From the NCBI RefSeq assembly GCF_001517085.1, contig NZ_LRAC01000124.1, positions 1-64,000 of the forward strand: a stretch of DNA of 64,000 nt, given 5' to 3'. The position numbers and the translations under genes are program-made. The DNA is from Paenibacillus sp. DMB5 (GTDB lineage: Bacteria; Bacillota; Bacilli; Paenibacillales; Paenibacillaceae). Below are positions 8,945-18,158 of the stretch, piece after piece. The first letter of the stretch is position 1. The number at the start of each line of letters is the position of its first letter. The notes beneath the pieces were generated by a model. It was not told where the DNA came from, did not search any database, and saw only the letters and a program-made list of their open reading frames with translations.

Positions 8945-9814
8945 TTATCCTTTTACCGAACCGATCATTGCACCTTTAACGAAATACTTCTGTAGGAACG
9001 GATACACCACAATAATCGGAACAATCGCAAAAATTACGGTTGCCGCTCTTAACGTGCGCTCGTTGTAATTCAGATTGGCTGTTGAAGCGGCACCTGCCAT
9101 AATCACGCTGTCGTCGGTAATGAACTGGCGGATCTTGATCTGCAGCGGGAACCAGCTGGTGTCCTGCAGGAAGAACAGCGGATGCTGGAACTGATTCCAC
9201 AGCACCACGCCGTAGAACAAGGCAAGCGTAGCAAGCACTGCCTTGGACAGCGGAAGCACGAACTGGAACAGCATCCGGAAATATCCGCAGCCCTCCAGGA
9301 AGGCCGCTTCCTCCAGCTCCTTGGAGAACTGCTTGAAGAAGGTCCGCATAATGATCAGATTGAACGGATTCAGGATATGCGGGATAATCAGCACCAGCGG
9401 ATTATCATACAGGCCGATGCCGCGTACCGTCAGGAAGTAAGGCAAAATCGGGGCTTTAAAGATCATGGCGATAACAACGGCCATCATAATGACCGAGCCC
9501 CAGCGGAATTCCGGCTTGGACAGCGGATAAGCGAACAAGGCGGTCATCAGCAGGGCCAGCACCGTACCGATGAGCGTTGTGGTAAGAGTTAAAAAGAATG
9601 ATTTCCACAGGTCGGGACGGTCGATAATATAACTCCAGGAGTCAAACGTAAATTGCTTCGGCCACAGTGTGACCAGGTTCATGTCCACAGCACTTTTCGA
9701 GCTTAACGAAGTTGAAATAACGGACACCAGCGGAATCAGGGCCACAACCGAGAAAAGAATGAGCAGCCCGGTGATTACTCCTACAAATAATTTTTCGCTT
9801 CTTGATGTAAGCAT
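8945..9814 (-). CDS. carbohydrate ABC transporter permease (LplC/YtcP type)
   Basis: A 289-residue inner-membrane permease with about six transmembrane helices. The EAA-type loop that contacts the ATPase is visible (EELEEAAFLEGCGYF...LPLSKAVLATL, about 175-207). It ends with the VKGAMIGSVKG tail common in LplC homologues. It pairs with the permease just upstream (one-base gap) and with the binding protein at 12608 to import an oligosaccharide. No ATPase gene is nearby, as is usual for Firmicute sugar systems that share an MsmX-type ATPase encoded elsewhere. Confidence 0.93.
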   Translation of the reverse strand: MLTSRSEKLFVGVITGLLILFSVVALIPLVSVISTSLSSKSAVDMNLVTLWPKQFTFDSWSYIIDRPDLWKSFFLTLTTTLIGTVLALLMTALFAYPLSKPEFRWGSVIMMAVVIAMIFKAPILPYFLTVRGIGLYDNPLVLIIPHILNPFNLIIMRTFFKQFSKELEEAAFLEGCGYFRMLFQFVLPLSKAVLATLALFYGVVLWNQFQHPLFFLQDTSWFPLQIKIRQFITDDSVIMAGAASTANLNYNERTLRAATVIFAIVPIIVVYPFLQKYFVKGAMIGSVKG

Positions 9815-9815
9815 C

Positions 9816-10721
9816 TTACCAGAGCCCCCCGTCTGAAACCTTTTTAGACAGCTTGTTGAAGGTGTAGACCATTATAAATCCGATAACGGACTGGAACAGG
9901 CCTACTGCCGTTGCGAAGCTGTATTGCCCTTGCTGAATACCTGTGCGGAATACATAGGTATCAAGAATATCCCCGACATTGTAGGTCATCGGCGTCAGCA
10001 GGTTGTAGACCTGATCGAAGCCGAGATCCAGGAAGTTCCCGATATCCAGCAGGAACAGGACAAGCACCGTAGGCAGAAGAATCGGGAAGGTGATATGCCG
10101 GATCTGCCGGAATCGTGAGGCCCCGTCGATCATCGCTGATTCGTAGAGCTGCGGATCAATCGCACTGATGGCCGCCATATAGACGACGGTGCCCCAGCCT
10201 GCATCCTTCCAGATGGAGGCGAGTACATAAATCGGCCGGAAGTATGCGCTTTCCTGCATAGCCAGGACAGGCTCGCTGCCGAACCATCCGAGGACAATAT
10301 TAAACATTCCGCTTAAGGAAAAGAAATCGAAGAGAATACCGCCTACGATAACCCAGGAGAGAAAATGCGGAATGTACAGCGCAGTCTGAATTCCTTTTTT
10401 AAGCGCCGATTTCCGGATCTCATTGATCATCATCGCCAGCAGGACAGGAATCGGAAATACAATGGTAAGCTTGAACAGGCCCAGCAGCAGCGTGTTGCTG
10501 AATACCCGCAGGAAATCCGGATGCTTCAGCAGGGTTTCGAAGTGTTTAAACCCTGCCCAGGGGCTGTCTATAAACCCCTGAAATACGGAATAGTCTTTGA
10601 AGGCGATTACAGCACCAGCCAGCGGAATGAATTTGAAGACGATCAGAAAGATCATTCCCGGGATCGCCATGACATACAGCGGCCAGTACACCTTCAGTTG
10701 ATGAGATGCAATAAATTTCAA
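9816..10721 (-). CDS. carbohydrate ABC transporter permease (LplB type)
   Basis: A 301-residue permease with six predicted helices, starting with a short cytoplasmic tail and the helix WPLYVMAIPGMIFLIVF. The EAA loop reads [14 protein letters not shown]. It begins at a TTG codon (10721) six bases after GGGGGG. It is the partner of the permease at 8945. A cre-like operator lies 26 bases upstream, so the permease-to-GH1 part of the locus may have its own catabolite-controlled promoter, apart from the binding-protein promoter. Confidence 0.93.
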   Translation of the reverse strand: MKFIASHQLKVYWPLYVMAIPGMIFLIVFKFIPLAGAVIAFKDYSVFQGFIDSPWAGFKHFETLLKHPDFLRVFSNTLLLGLFKLTIVFPIPVLLAMMINEIRKSALKKGIQTALYIPHFLSWVIVGGILFDFFSLSGMFNIVLGWFGSEPVLAMQESAYFRPIYVLASIWKDAGWGTVVYMAAISAIDPQLYESAMIDGASRFRQIRHITFPILLPTVLVLFLLDIGNFLDLGFDQVYNLLTPMTYNVGDILDTYVFRTGIQQGQYSFATAVGLFQSVIGFIMVYTFNKLSKKVSDGGLW

Positions 10722-10746
10722 TGTGTTCCCCCCAATATCCAGTAGT

Positions 10747-10761
10747 TGAATTCGTTTACAA
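10747..10761. promoter_or_regulatory. cre-like operator before the permease genes
   Basis: On the minus strand TTGTAAACGAATTCA matches every fixed position of the Bacillus CcpA consensus WTGNAANCGNWNNCW. A sugar-specific LacI-family regulator could also bind it. Confidence 0.6.
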
Positions 10762-10854
10762 TCTAACTATATGCCCGGTCCGAAAACGTCTCAATTGGGT
10801 GTTTTTAAGTTCATTCAGGGTCATTTTCAACAGAATGAAGACAGCCGCCTTCGG

Positions 10855-12531
10855 CTAGACCGCCCGGTGTATCCGGCCCTCTGTGATCCCCATTTCATTA
10901 AACGCGTCTACTCGCACATATACCGGCTGGTCAGTGATCAGTGCACCGATCATTACATCATTGCCCCCAAATACCATGTGGCTGTGATAGAGCTTGTCCG
11001 CAGCATAACCCCAGAGCACGTTGTAGCCTGTAGCCTTGTTCCCGTTCCAGCGTACGTGAAGATCAAGCTTATTCTCCAGCACGGTCACTACTCCGTCAGT
11101 CTGTTCAGGCAGCTCTCCCGTCCCCTTCCCGAACACTCTGAACCCGGATATGCAGGCCTGCTGGCCGAACGGCAGCTCCAACACGGTGCACCGGATAAAC
11201 CGGGCTGTGATTCCTTCTTCCCGCACAATCAGATCATGCGGCAGATCTGTAGCAGCCTCTGTCTTGTCCTCTATTACAAAATACTCCTCGCCGTCCCGCG
11301 AGCCTTCCAGTAGCCAGCGGGTGAAGAACCGCTCCCGGACAATATAGCGGTTCTTCTGCAGCACTGCTCCTGCCGGAAGGTCAACCTGCAGCCGGTCATC
11401 CGCAAAATTGATCTGCACCGCATGTACGCTGCATTCCTGCTTCAGATCCAGCTCCAGCCACTCCCCCGGCTGGCTGGAGCCGGCTCTCCACCAGGTCTGT
11501 ACATTTTCATCTGCCGCCTTGGATGGCTCATATCCCTGCTCTGAGGAAGAAGCTGCGGCCGGCTTGTTGTAAGAGAGCAGCATCCATTCGGGACTGCTCC
11601 ACGGGTCCATCCGCCTCTGTTCCAGCCTGTATGGCCAATCGCCGAAGCGCTGGTTGCAGAACAGCTCTCCGTCACGGTCGAACCCCGCCGGCCACAAGCC
11701 TATCCTTCTCTCAAACAAGTGGCTCATGCTGATCCGCATTGTGGAGATGTGCCACAGATTGCCGTAATGGTCTCCCTGTGTAGAGCCATGCCCGGCTCCC
11801 GGCATAAAGCCGCCCGGCTTATAGGAGAAAGGATTATTGTCTGCCAGCCTGAACGGGCCAAGCGGTTTATCCGAAATATAGACCGCATCCGAGTAAATAT
11901 TATGCTCCGTACCCGGACTGGCATATTGCAGATAGTAGGTCCCGTTATGCTTATCCATCCATGCTCCTTCAATATAAGGAGCGGTTCCATCCTCAATATG
12001 ATTTTCGCCCTTTCTTTCATAACCCAGCTGACCGGGGTTTCCATGAATAAGGGCAATGGGGTCTGATAACGGCTGCATGTCCACGGGATTAAGCTCTACG
12101 CCGTAAATAGGCGTAACGTTGGAGCATCCCCAGTAGAAATACAGTCTTCCGTCCTCATCCTGGAACAGGTTAGGATCCCAGAACGGAAAGCTCCCTGTTA
12201 TTTCTTCAAATTCACCGTTTACCGGATCTTTGGTTCTGTAGAATGAGCAGTTTTTGGACTTGTCCGAGGCGGAGAAATACAGATAGTCCCCAACAACCAA
12301 CACATCAGGAGCGTAGTCGTATACAGGCACACCCTCCAGCGGATGGAAGGTCCATTCGACCAAATTAGGGCTTGTCAGAAATCCCGCAGTCATGGACGGA
12401 AACAGATAGTACTCCCCGTGAAAAATAATCAGGGTAGGATCAGCTGCTTCCCTGAATGCCCCTCTCTTGCCCATAAACTCAACTATCTGATATTTGTATT
12501 CGATGTTTAGCGGATTGCATAGATAAGCCAC
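10855..12531 (-). CDS. GH43-family hydrolase with F5/8-type (discoidin) domain
   Basis: 558 residues. An N-terminal five-bladed propeller (about 20-310) carries base Asp31 (EAADPTL), Asp119 (FWDPNLF) and acid Glu188 (YIEGAWM). A discoidin-type carbohydrate-binding sandwich follows (about 320-460: NKPAAASSS...AADENVQTWW), then a fibronectin-III-like tail (about 470-558). No signal peptide is seen although a binding module is present, which is odd for a cytoplasmic enzyme; either export is non-classical or the module helps hold oligosaccharides. The start is GTG, after AAGGAG and GGAG. Placed between the binding-protein gene and the permeases, it interrupts the usual LplA-LplB-LplC order. Xylosidase or arabinosidase activity is inferred. 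Confidence 0.85.
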   Translation of the reverse strand: MAYLCNPLNIEYKYQIVEFMGKRGAFREAADPTLIIFHGEYYLFPSMTAGFLTSPNLVEWTFHPLEGVPVYDYAPDVLVVGDYLYFSASDKSKNCSFYRTKDPVNGEFEEITGSFPFWDPNLFQDEDGRLYFYWGCSNVTPIYGVELNPVDMQPLSDPIALIHGNPGQLGYERKGENHIEDGTAPYIEGAWMDKHNGTYYLQYASPGTEHNIYSDAVYISDKPLGPFRLADNNPFSYKPGGFMPGAGHGSTQGDHYGNLWHISTMRISMSHLFERRIGLWPAGFDRDGELFCNQRFGDWPYRLEQRRMDPWSSPEWMLLSYNKPAAASSSEQGYEPSKAADENVQTWWRAGSSQPGEWLELDLKQECSVHAVQINFADDRLQVDLPAGAVLQKNRYIVRERFFTRWLLEGSRDGEEYFVIEDKTEAATDLPHDLIVREEGITARFIRCTVLELPFGQQACISGFRVFGKGTGELPEQTDGVVTVLENKLDLHVRWNGNKATGYNVLWGYAADKLYHSHMVFGGNDVMIGALITDQPVYVRVDAFNEMGITEGRIHRAV

Positions 12532-12559
12532 GTAGCTCCACTCTCCTTGATCATAAAAT

Positions 12560-12592
12560 AAGTCCGCCCGGCAGCAGACGCCGGGCGGACTT
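12560..12592. terminator. strong hairpin after the binding-protein gene
   Basis: A perfect 13-bp stem (AAGTCCGCCCGGC and its complement) with a seven-base loop sits between the binding-protein stop and the GH43 start. The T-tract on the minus strand is weak (TTATTTTA), so partial read-through is plausible, giving more binding protein than transporter or enzyme. Confidence 0.75.
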
Positions 12593-12607
12593 TTGCAGCA
12601 ATAGCGC

Positions 12608-14209
12608 CTATTTCTTGATCTTCGCGTACCATTCTCTGGCCCGCTTGGTTACCTCTTCGCCGCCGGACTGGTTCCACTTTTCGACAAACTCGTCAAATTT
12701 GCTGATTGGATACTGTCCAAGGATAATTTTGCTTGCATACTCTACATAGAGTGTACGGTTGTTAATATCCGGATAGCCGTCGTATACGCTGGCCGGCATA
12801 CCGTCACCGGCGATCACCTTGGCATATTTCTGAGCTTCCTGCATATTGCGGTTCACCTGGTCAATTGCCCACATCCGGTCTTCGGAGGCTGTGCTCTTGT
12901 TGAGATCCATCATGAAATCAAGCGTAGATATTTTGGCATACGGATCAAGAATCAGATTCTCCTGTGTACTCTTGTCATCCGGCAGCCTGGTTGCTTGGCC
13001 ATCCTTCATCGTATAGTGCATGCCTTCTACTCCGAGATACAAGTCCTTCCAGACCTTCGGATCATACATATTGTTCAGCAGCTTCAGGGTAGCCATCAGC
13101 TTCTTCTCGTCTTTGTTGTTCTTCACTACCCAGGCAGGAGGCGTGAAACGTTTCCATGTATAGAAGCCTTCATAGCCCTCAACCTTTGGAACCGGCAGTA
13201 CTGTAAATTCAGCCTTTACCCCTGTGTTCTTGAACAGATTTTCCAGAGGCAGATAGCCGGATTCAACCCAGTGGAAGTAATTTCCGACTTTATTGGCATG
13301 GATTTTGCCGTCCCACTTATCCTTGGAATTCAGCAGCGATTCCTTGTCCATGAGGCCTTCCTGATACAGCTTGGCCATATACTCCAGCGCAGCCTTCATG
13401 TTCGGGGTTACGGCAGAGTAGGTCAACTCACCGTCATAGATATCCCAGTCCGGATAGCCCTCAAACATCGCTACACCATACATTGCGAACAGATGGTCCA
13501 TCCAGCGTGCCTGCTCCCGTCCGCCTGTAGGCAGCTCATCCTGCTGTCCGTTACCGTTCGGATCCTGATCCCGGAATGCAATCAGAACTTTTTCGTATTC
13601 CTCCTGGGTTGTCGGCATCTGCAGGCCCAGCTTGTCGAGCCAATCCTGGCGGATCATACCGGCATATCTTCCGTAGTCCACCATCCCCGGGATGTAATAG
13701 ATCTTGCCCTGGCCGGTAGGGTCATTGGCTTTGACGATATCCCACATGTCCTGCGGGATGGCATTCCACAGGTTCGGTGCGTATTCCGGCAGCAGATCTG
13801 TCAGATCGGCAAGTGCACCATTTTTCGCCAGGCTGTCTTCCAGGCCCTGCTGCGGCAGGAACAGATCCGGCATTTCGTTGGCGGCAATCTTCAGGTTCAG
13901 CTGGTTCAGGTAATTCGTCCCCCCGTTCCACTCCACATATGGATGAAGGACGCCGACGCCAAGCTTCTCCTTATAAAATTCATACAACTTGCTGCCCTTT
14001 TCAATCGGCTTGTAGCCGATGTTGGTGCCCCAGACCTCGATGTCTACAATCTCGTCTCCGGCAGCACTCTGGTTCTGATCTCCGCTCTGATTCTGGTTCT
14101 GGTTGCCAGATGCAGAATTCCCGGCATTGTTGTTACCGCCACAAGCGGTTACAGTGGTAATGGCCAGGGCACCGGTTGCCAGCATTAACCCGATCTTTTT
14201 AAATTTCAT
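12608..14209 (-). CDS. extracellular solute-binding lipoprotein of sugar ABC transporter (LplA type)
   Basis: 533 residues. The N-terminus is a lipoprotein signal with lipobox ITTVTACGG (Cys23), then a low-complexity N/Q/S-rich linker (to about 52) and a two-lobed family 1 binding protein of the long LplA/YtcQ kind. It would sit on the outer face of the membrane and deliver an oligosaccharide to the permeases at 8945-10721. The ribosome site is AAGGGGGG. It lies directly downstream of the YesMN-type two-component genes, which in this family commonly activate the binding-protein promoter. A cre-like site lies 28 bases upstream. Confidence 0.94.
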   Translation of the reverse strand: MKFKKIGLMLATGALAITTVTACGGNNNAGNSASGNQNQNQSGDQNQSAAGDEIVDIEVWGTNIGYKPIEKGSKLYEFYKEKLGVGVLHPYVEWNGGTNYLNQLNLKIAANEMPDLFLPQQGLEDSLAKNGALADLTDLLPEYAPNLWNAIPQDMWDIVKANDPTGQGKIYYIPGMVDYGRYAGMIRQDWLDKLGLQMPTTQEEYEKVLIAFRDQDPNGNGQQDELPTGGREQARWMDHLFAMYGVAMFEGYPDWDIYDGELTYSAVTPNMKAALEYMAKLYQEGLMDKESLLNSKDKWDGKIHANKVGNYFHWVESGYLPLENLFKNTGVKAEFTVLPVPKVEGYEGFYTWKRFTPPAWVVKNNKDEKKLMATLKLLNNMYDPKVWKDLYLGVEGMHYTMKDGQATRLPDDKSTQENLILDPYAKISTLDFMMDLNKSTASEDRMWAIDQVNRNMQEAQKYAKVIAGDGMPASVYDGYPDINNRTLYVEYASKIILGQYPISKFDEFVEKWNQSGGEEVTKRAREWYAKIKK

Positions 14210-14236
14210 GTTTCTCCCCCTTAACAGGCTGTTTAT

Positions 14237-14251
14237 TGAATCCGCTTACAA
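14237..14251. promoter_or_regulatory. cre-like operator before the binding-protein gene
   Basis: On the minus strand TTGTAAGCGGATTCA fits every fixed position of WTGNAANCGNWNNCW. It lies in the only promoter-length gap upstream of the binding-protein gene, so catabolite repression by CcpA is the likely reading. Confidence 0.6.
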
Positions 14252-14323
14252 TAGCAATATTATAATTTGCACCACTGCTCTACAATCAGACATTTTTAAG
14301 TTAAAACATGCTATTTTTAAGAT

Positions 14324-14350
14324 AAAACCACTCCCGCAGGAAGTGGTTTT
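14324..14350 (-). terminator. terminator of the two-component operon
   Basis: AAAACCACT and AGTGGTTTT form a nine-base stem ten bases beyond the response-regulator stop region; transcription on the minus strand then meets TTTTATCTTAAAA. Confidence 0.65.
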
Positions 14351-14359
14351 CCCCCTTGA

Positions 14360-15943
14360 TCAGCCGCCCGGCAAATTCCGCCGGAACTCTCTCGGCTTGC
14401 AGCCGGTCAGCTTCTCGAACATTCTGGCAAAATGCTGGGTATCCGTATAGCCAACCATCTGACAGATCTCATAGACCTTCAGATCGGTATTTTCCAGCAG
14501 CTCCTTTGCCTTGCCGATCCGGATTTGCGTCAGGAAATTCAGATAGTTTCCGCCCGTCTTCCGCTTAAACAGCTGGCTCAAATAATACGGGCTGATGAAG
14601 AACCTCGCGGCCAGATCAGCCAGGCTGATCTGCTCATTGTAATGCTTGGTTACATACGCCTTTATCTCCGAAATGACGTCTTTTTTGCGGGATAGATCAT
14701 GCTCCGCCTTAAAGGCAATCACTCCGCGGATGACCTGGATCATCCATTCCTCCAGATATTCCAGTGTCTGAAACCGGGATATGCCCTCCAGGGAGAGAAT
14801 ATGCCGGCCCACCAGCTCATTCTGCTGCAGCTGCTGGAAGGACAGCTTCCGGATGCTGGACAGCAGAATATTCAGGCACGACTGCTGCAGCTCCGCCGGA
14901 TTCATTCCGGGCCCTTCAGCCATCACTCGGAATATCTCTTTGATAATGGCTATGCATTCCTCCTCGTTCATGTTATCCAGAGCTTCTTCCAGCCTGATAA
15001 TCAGCTCTTCAGGGACCGGCTGGCTGCAGCCGGTAAGCTTCATAATCTCATTGTAGGAGATCACCGGCTCCCCTCCCTTAATCACCTTGTAGCTCAGAGC
15101 GCTACGTGCTTCCTCGAAGGACTGGCTGATTCCTGAAGCCCGCTTGTAGACTGTTCCGATGCCGATGCTCGCCTGCAAACTCAGTTCTGAGGCCAAGGCC
15201 TGCTTCAAGCCCTGCACCGCATGCAGCAGACGGACGTACGGAATCGTACTATTGTGGGCTATGACCACCGCTATCTGCGGCCCCATGTAACGGAAGCGGT
15301 ACACTTTATGATAGTGCCGGAGCGTCAGGTCAATCAGCTGTAATACCGTTTGGAAGCCTGTCTCTTTGAGCTGCCCGGCGCTGCCGCTGAAATCCAGAAG
15401 AACGGAGGTGAACCAGATTCCTGCTGTAGGAATCTGCGCTTCGTGCAGCAGCTCTGCCTCCAGCTCTGTATGCTCAGGGCCTGTATCGATAATGTCGCGC
15501 AGTGTTTCCTCCTGCATCCGGGTGCTGACCTCATGCTTCAGCTCATCCAGCTTTTGCGTTCGAAGCCTGTCAGCTTGGATCGCCTCTATCACCTGGTTCA
15601 CGCTGCTGCGCAGCTCCTCTTCCTCAACAGGCTTGTTGATATAAAACTGTACACCCAGCTTCATTCCTCTTCGTGCATACTCAAAATCGGCATAGCCGCT
15701 CAGCAGGATAAACTTCGTTTTTATACCGGCGTCCACTGCCATTTTGATCATATCCAGCCCGTCTGCTTTGGGCATGCGGATGTCTGTAATGGCAATGTCC
15801 GGCTGCAGCCGCCGGATCAGCTCATAGCCTTCAAGCCCATTGTATGCCGTGCCGGCTACCCTGCAATCGGGAAGATAGCGCCCGATAAGCTTTTTAATGC
15901 CCTCCACAATGCCCTTCTCATCATCGATCACAACAATTTTCAT
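14360..15943 (-). CDS. YesN-type response regulator with AraC DNA-binding domain
   Basis: 527 residues. The N-terminal receiver domain has the acidic pocket VVIDDE and phospho-acceptor Asp54 (AITDIRMPK); a long helical middle region follows, and a C-terminal AraC/XylS double helix-turn-helix (about 425-525: ISLADLAARFFISPYYLSQLFKRKTG, VGYTDTQHFARMFEKLTGCKPREFR). It is phosphorylated by the sensor kinase upstream, whose stop it overlaps by four bases (15940-15943). The expected target is the binding-protein/permease/hydrolase operon immediately downstream. Confidence 0.94.
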   Translation of the reverse strand: MKIVVIDDEKGIVEGIKKLIGRYLPDCRVAGTAYNGLEGYELIRRLQPDIAITDIRMPKADGLDMIKMAVDAGIKTKFILLSGYADFEYARRGMKLGVQFYINKPVEEEELRSSVNQVIEAIQADRLRTQKLDELKHEVSTRMQEETLRDIIDTGPEHTELEAELLHEAQIPTAGIWFTSVLLDFSGSAGQLKETGFQTVLQLIDLTLRHYHKVYRFRYMGPQIAVVIAHNSTIPYVRLLHAVQGLKQALASELSLQASIGIGTVYKRASGISQSFEEARSALSYKVIKGGEPVISYNEIMKLTGCSQPVPEELIIRLEEALDNMNEEECIAIIKEIFRVMAEGPGMNPAELQQSCLNILLSSIRKLSFQQLQQNELVGRHILSLEGISRFQTLEYLEEWMIQVIRGVIAFKAEHDLSRKKDVISEIKAYVTKHYNEQISLADLAARFFISPYYLSQLFKRKTGGNYLNFLTQIRIGKAKELLENTDLKVYEICQMVGYTDTQHFARMFEKLTGCKPREFRRNLPGG

Positions 15944-17772
15944 CCCAGGTCCCTCCCGCTTCCCGGAATCAGGATTTCAATGGAAGTCCCATCCTGTATT
16001 CCGGTAACAATTGTCAGATAATATTTCTCGCCATAATGCAGCTTGATGCGTTCTGCGATATTTTGCAGACCAAGTCCCTTCTCGGGCTGATCATGATCCT
16101 CCTCAAGCTTGTACTTATGAGAATCTGCCCCCTCCAGAGCAGCAAGCAGCTGTGCCAGTTTGTCCGAGCTCATACCGGCACCGTCATCCGTTATCCGCAG
16201 CAGCATTTCCCCCTCCTCCGTCCAATGGCCAGCTATGGTAATGGTCATAATCCGGCTGTAGTCTTCAAATCCGTGATTAATGCTGTTTTCCACAATCGGC
16301 TGGAATACAAGAGGAATGATGCTGCAATCCAGCATTTCATCAGGAATGTCCAGCTCAAGTCTGAAAGAGTGATCAAACCGGATATTCTGCAGCTGCAGAT
16401 AATTCGCAGTATATTCCAGCTCATGCCTGATGGAATGCTGCCTGCCCTCTTTATTCAGGGTCAGCCGGAACATGCGGGCCAATATTTTTATCATGTCTGC
16501 CGTTTCGTCGTCATCCTTAACCAAGGCCTTCATCCGGATCGATTCCAGCGTATTGTAGAGCATATGGGGATTGATCTGATTCTGCAGTGCGATCAATTTT
16601 GCCTGGCGCTGCTTGATTTCCCCGATGTATACATCCTCGATCAGCGTGCGGATCGTTATAATCATTTTGTTGTAGCTGTGCACAAGACTGCCGATCTCAT
16701 CGCCGCCCTGTTCTTTTTCGATCGCCAGATATTGTCCCACTTCAGCCTGCTTCATGCTTCTGCGCAGCGCCTTAATCGGCCTCGTTATCGTATAGCTCAG
16801 ACCGAAGGAGAACAGCATGATGACCAGACAGCTTGTCAGAATGACAACGACGGTCATGCCTTTGATCTGATTAATCCGCTGCAGCAGCATGGAGCGGGGA
16901 ATTTCTGTCCGGATAAGCAGCTCCTCCCGGTCAGTACTGCTGAGCAGTACAATATGATCCTTGTCTCCCTTGTCCTGCAGATAATCGCCGCTTGAATCAA
17001 GCAGCTGCTTCCAGGACAGCCTTCCGCTGGCCGCATCCGAGTGGTAGACAATCTGCTGCTGCAGGTTCGTTATGACTACACTGATCCCATATTTGTCCCG
17101 GGCAAGAATGAACTCATGATCGAGCTGCAGCAGGGTGAACGGATCGAGATCAATCAGCAGCATACCCGCATAGGCTCCGTCCGAGCTGAACAGCACCCTT
17201 CCCGCAGTCACTACCGCACCCTCCTCTTTATCCTCATAATAGGAACGGTCATGCAGGCCGGTTATAAAGAAGGTCTCGCCGGAGTCCCGGAGCCTCGTAT
17301 ACCACTCCTGGACGAGCAGCTCCTTTTCATCAACCTTGTTGGTTGAATTACTAAACTGATATACACTGTCATCCCTGCTGACCAGCATCACACTGCTCAT
17401 TTCAGATTTAAGCAAAGCTAACCTCATCAAAAGCCGCTGCACCGCCAGACGCTGGTCAATGACCTTCTCAAAAGGCAGCTTACCGGTCTCGCCGAGACTG
17501 TAAATAATATCGTTATCGACCAGCACCGATTTCGTAACCTCTTCGTATTCTTTGAGAAATTCATTTAAGGTTGTCCGGATCTGCGACGTATACAGTGAAG
17601 CGAACTCTTCGGAGGAGTCCTCCAGGCCTCTGGCTGACTGCTGAAAGATGAACGCGCTTACAAATGAAAGTGGAATAACACACACCAGTACATATCCCAG
17701 CATCAGCTTATTTTGCAGCTTCATGTTTCGTACTCTGACAACCCATTTGTGCATCCAGTGATTTCGTTTCAT
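15940..17772 (-). CDS. YesM-type sensor histidine kinase
   Basis: About 610 residues from the ATG at 17772; the frame is open to 17871, but the extra 33 residues lack membrane or family character. Helix 1 is near 24-44, an extracytoplasmic sensor domain of the Cache kind runs from about 45 to 300, helix 2 is near 306-328, then HAMP, the HisKA_7TM-like QINPHMLYNTLE box (phospho-acceptor His403) and an HATPase_c domain (N box VENSINHGF, G boxes DDGAGM and GLGLQNI). It senses an external sugar signal, possibly through the binding protein, and passes phosphate to the regulator at 14360. Confidence 0.93.
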   Translation of the reverse strand: MKRNHWMHKWVVRVRNMKLQNKLMLGYVLVCVIPLSFVSAFIFQQSARGLEDSSEEFASLYTSQIRTTLNEFLKEYEEVTKSVLVDNDIIYSLGETGKLPFEKVIDQRLAVQRLLMRLALLKSEMSSVMLVSRDDSVYQFSNSTNKVDEKELLVQEWYTRLRDSGETFFITGLHDRSYYEDKEEGAVVTAGRVLFSSDGAYAGMLLIDLDPFTLLQLDHEFILARDKYGISVVITNLQQQIVYHSDAASGRLSWKQLLDSSGDYLQDKGDKDHIVLLSSTDREELLIRTEIPRSMLLQRINQIKGMTVVVILTSCLVIMLFSFGLSYTITRPIKALRRSMKQAEVGQYLAIEKEQGGDEIGSLVHSYNKMIITIRTLIEDVYIGEIKQRQAKLIALQNQINPHMLYNTLESIRMKALVKDDDETADMIKILARMFRLTLNKEGRQHSIRHELEYTANYLQLQNIRFDHSFRLELDIPDEMLDCSIIPLVFQPIVENSINHGFEDYSRIMTITIAGHWTEEGEMLLRITDDGAGMSSDKLAQLLAALEGADSHKYKLEEDHDQPEKGLGLQNIAERIKLHYGEKYYLTIVTGIQDGTSIEILIPGSGRDLG

Positions 17773-18158
17773 AGGTGACCTGCCTTTGTTAGTGATCCGT
17801 TTATAATACAGGATGTGACCAGCCTTGCGTCCTTCTACTTGAAATATACTATTATGAGTCAATAAAAACACAGGTGTTTTTAAGTGTTTTTGGGGGTAAA
17901 TTCATGATCTTTCTTTCGTTAAAAAAATGCCGGAAGCCGGACCCTGATGGGCCCGGCTGTATATTTGATCTGCATAGCTTTTAATGCTGATTATCAAATT
18001 ATGCACGTAATGCACGGCATCCTGCGGTGTGATTGTATTTCGTACAACAGATTCCATACTTTACTGCTGAAAATTCCATTCTAAGTGCAATAGAACTCCT
18101 CTTAAAACTCCTCTACTATATTGACTGGCCTCTGCCCCTCCGCAGACTTCCTCTCCGC
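17773..18158. other. 386-bp gap between the SDR and sensor-kinase genes
   Basis: It holds a terminator for the upstream SDR/symporter operon at 17921-17965 (minus strand: AGCCGGGCCC with a loop and GGGTCCGGCT, then seven T) and the sensor-kinase promoter region at 17773-17920. The stretch 17966-18158 shows no gene, repeat or site I can name. Confidence 0.6.
17921..17965 (-). terminator. terminator of the symporter-SDR operon
   Basis: On the minus strand a ten-base GC-rich stem (AGCCGGGCCC) and a second short GCCGG element are followed by TTTTTTT. Confidence 0.75.

Noticed and set aside
12995..14188. 397-codon open frame on the plus strand opposite the binding-protein gene
   Set aside because: It is fully antisense to a clear lipoprotein gene with a good ribosome site; the predicted protein has no domain or membrane logic and is a codon-bias shadow.
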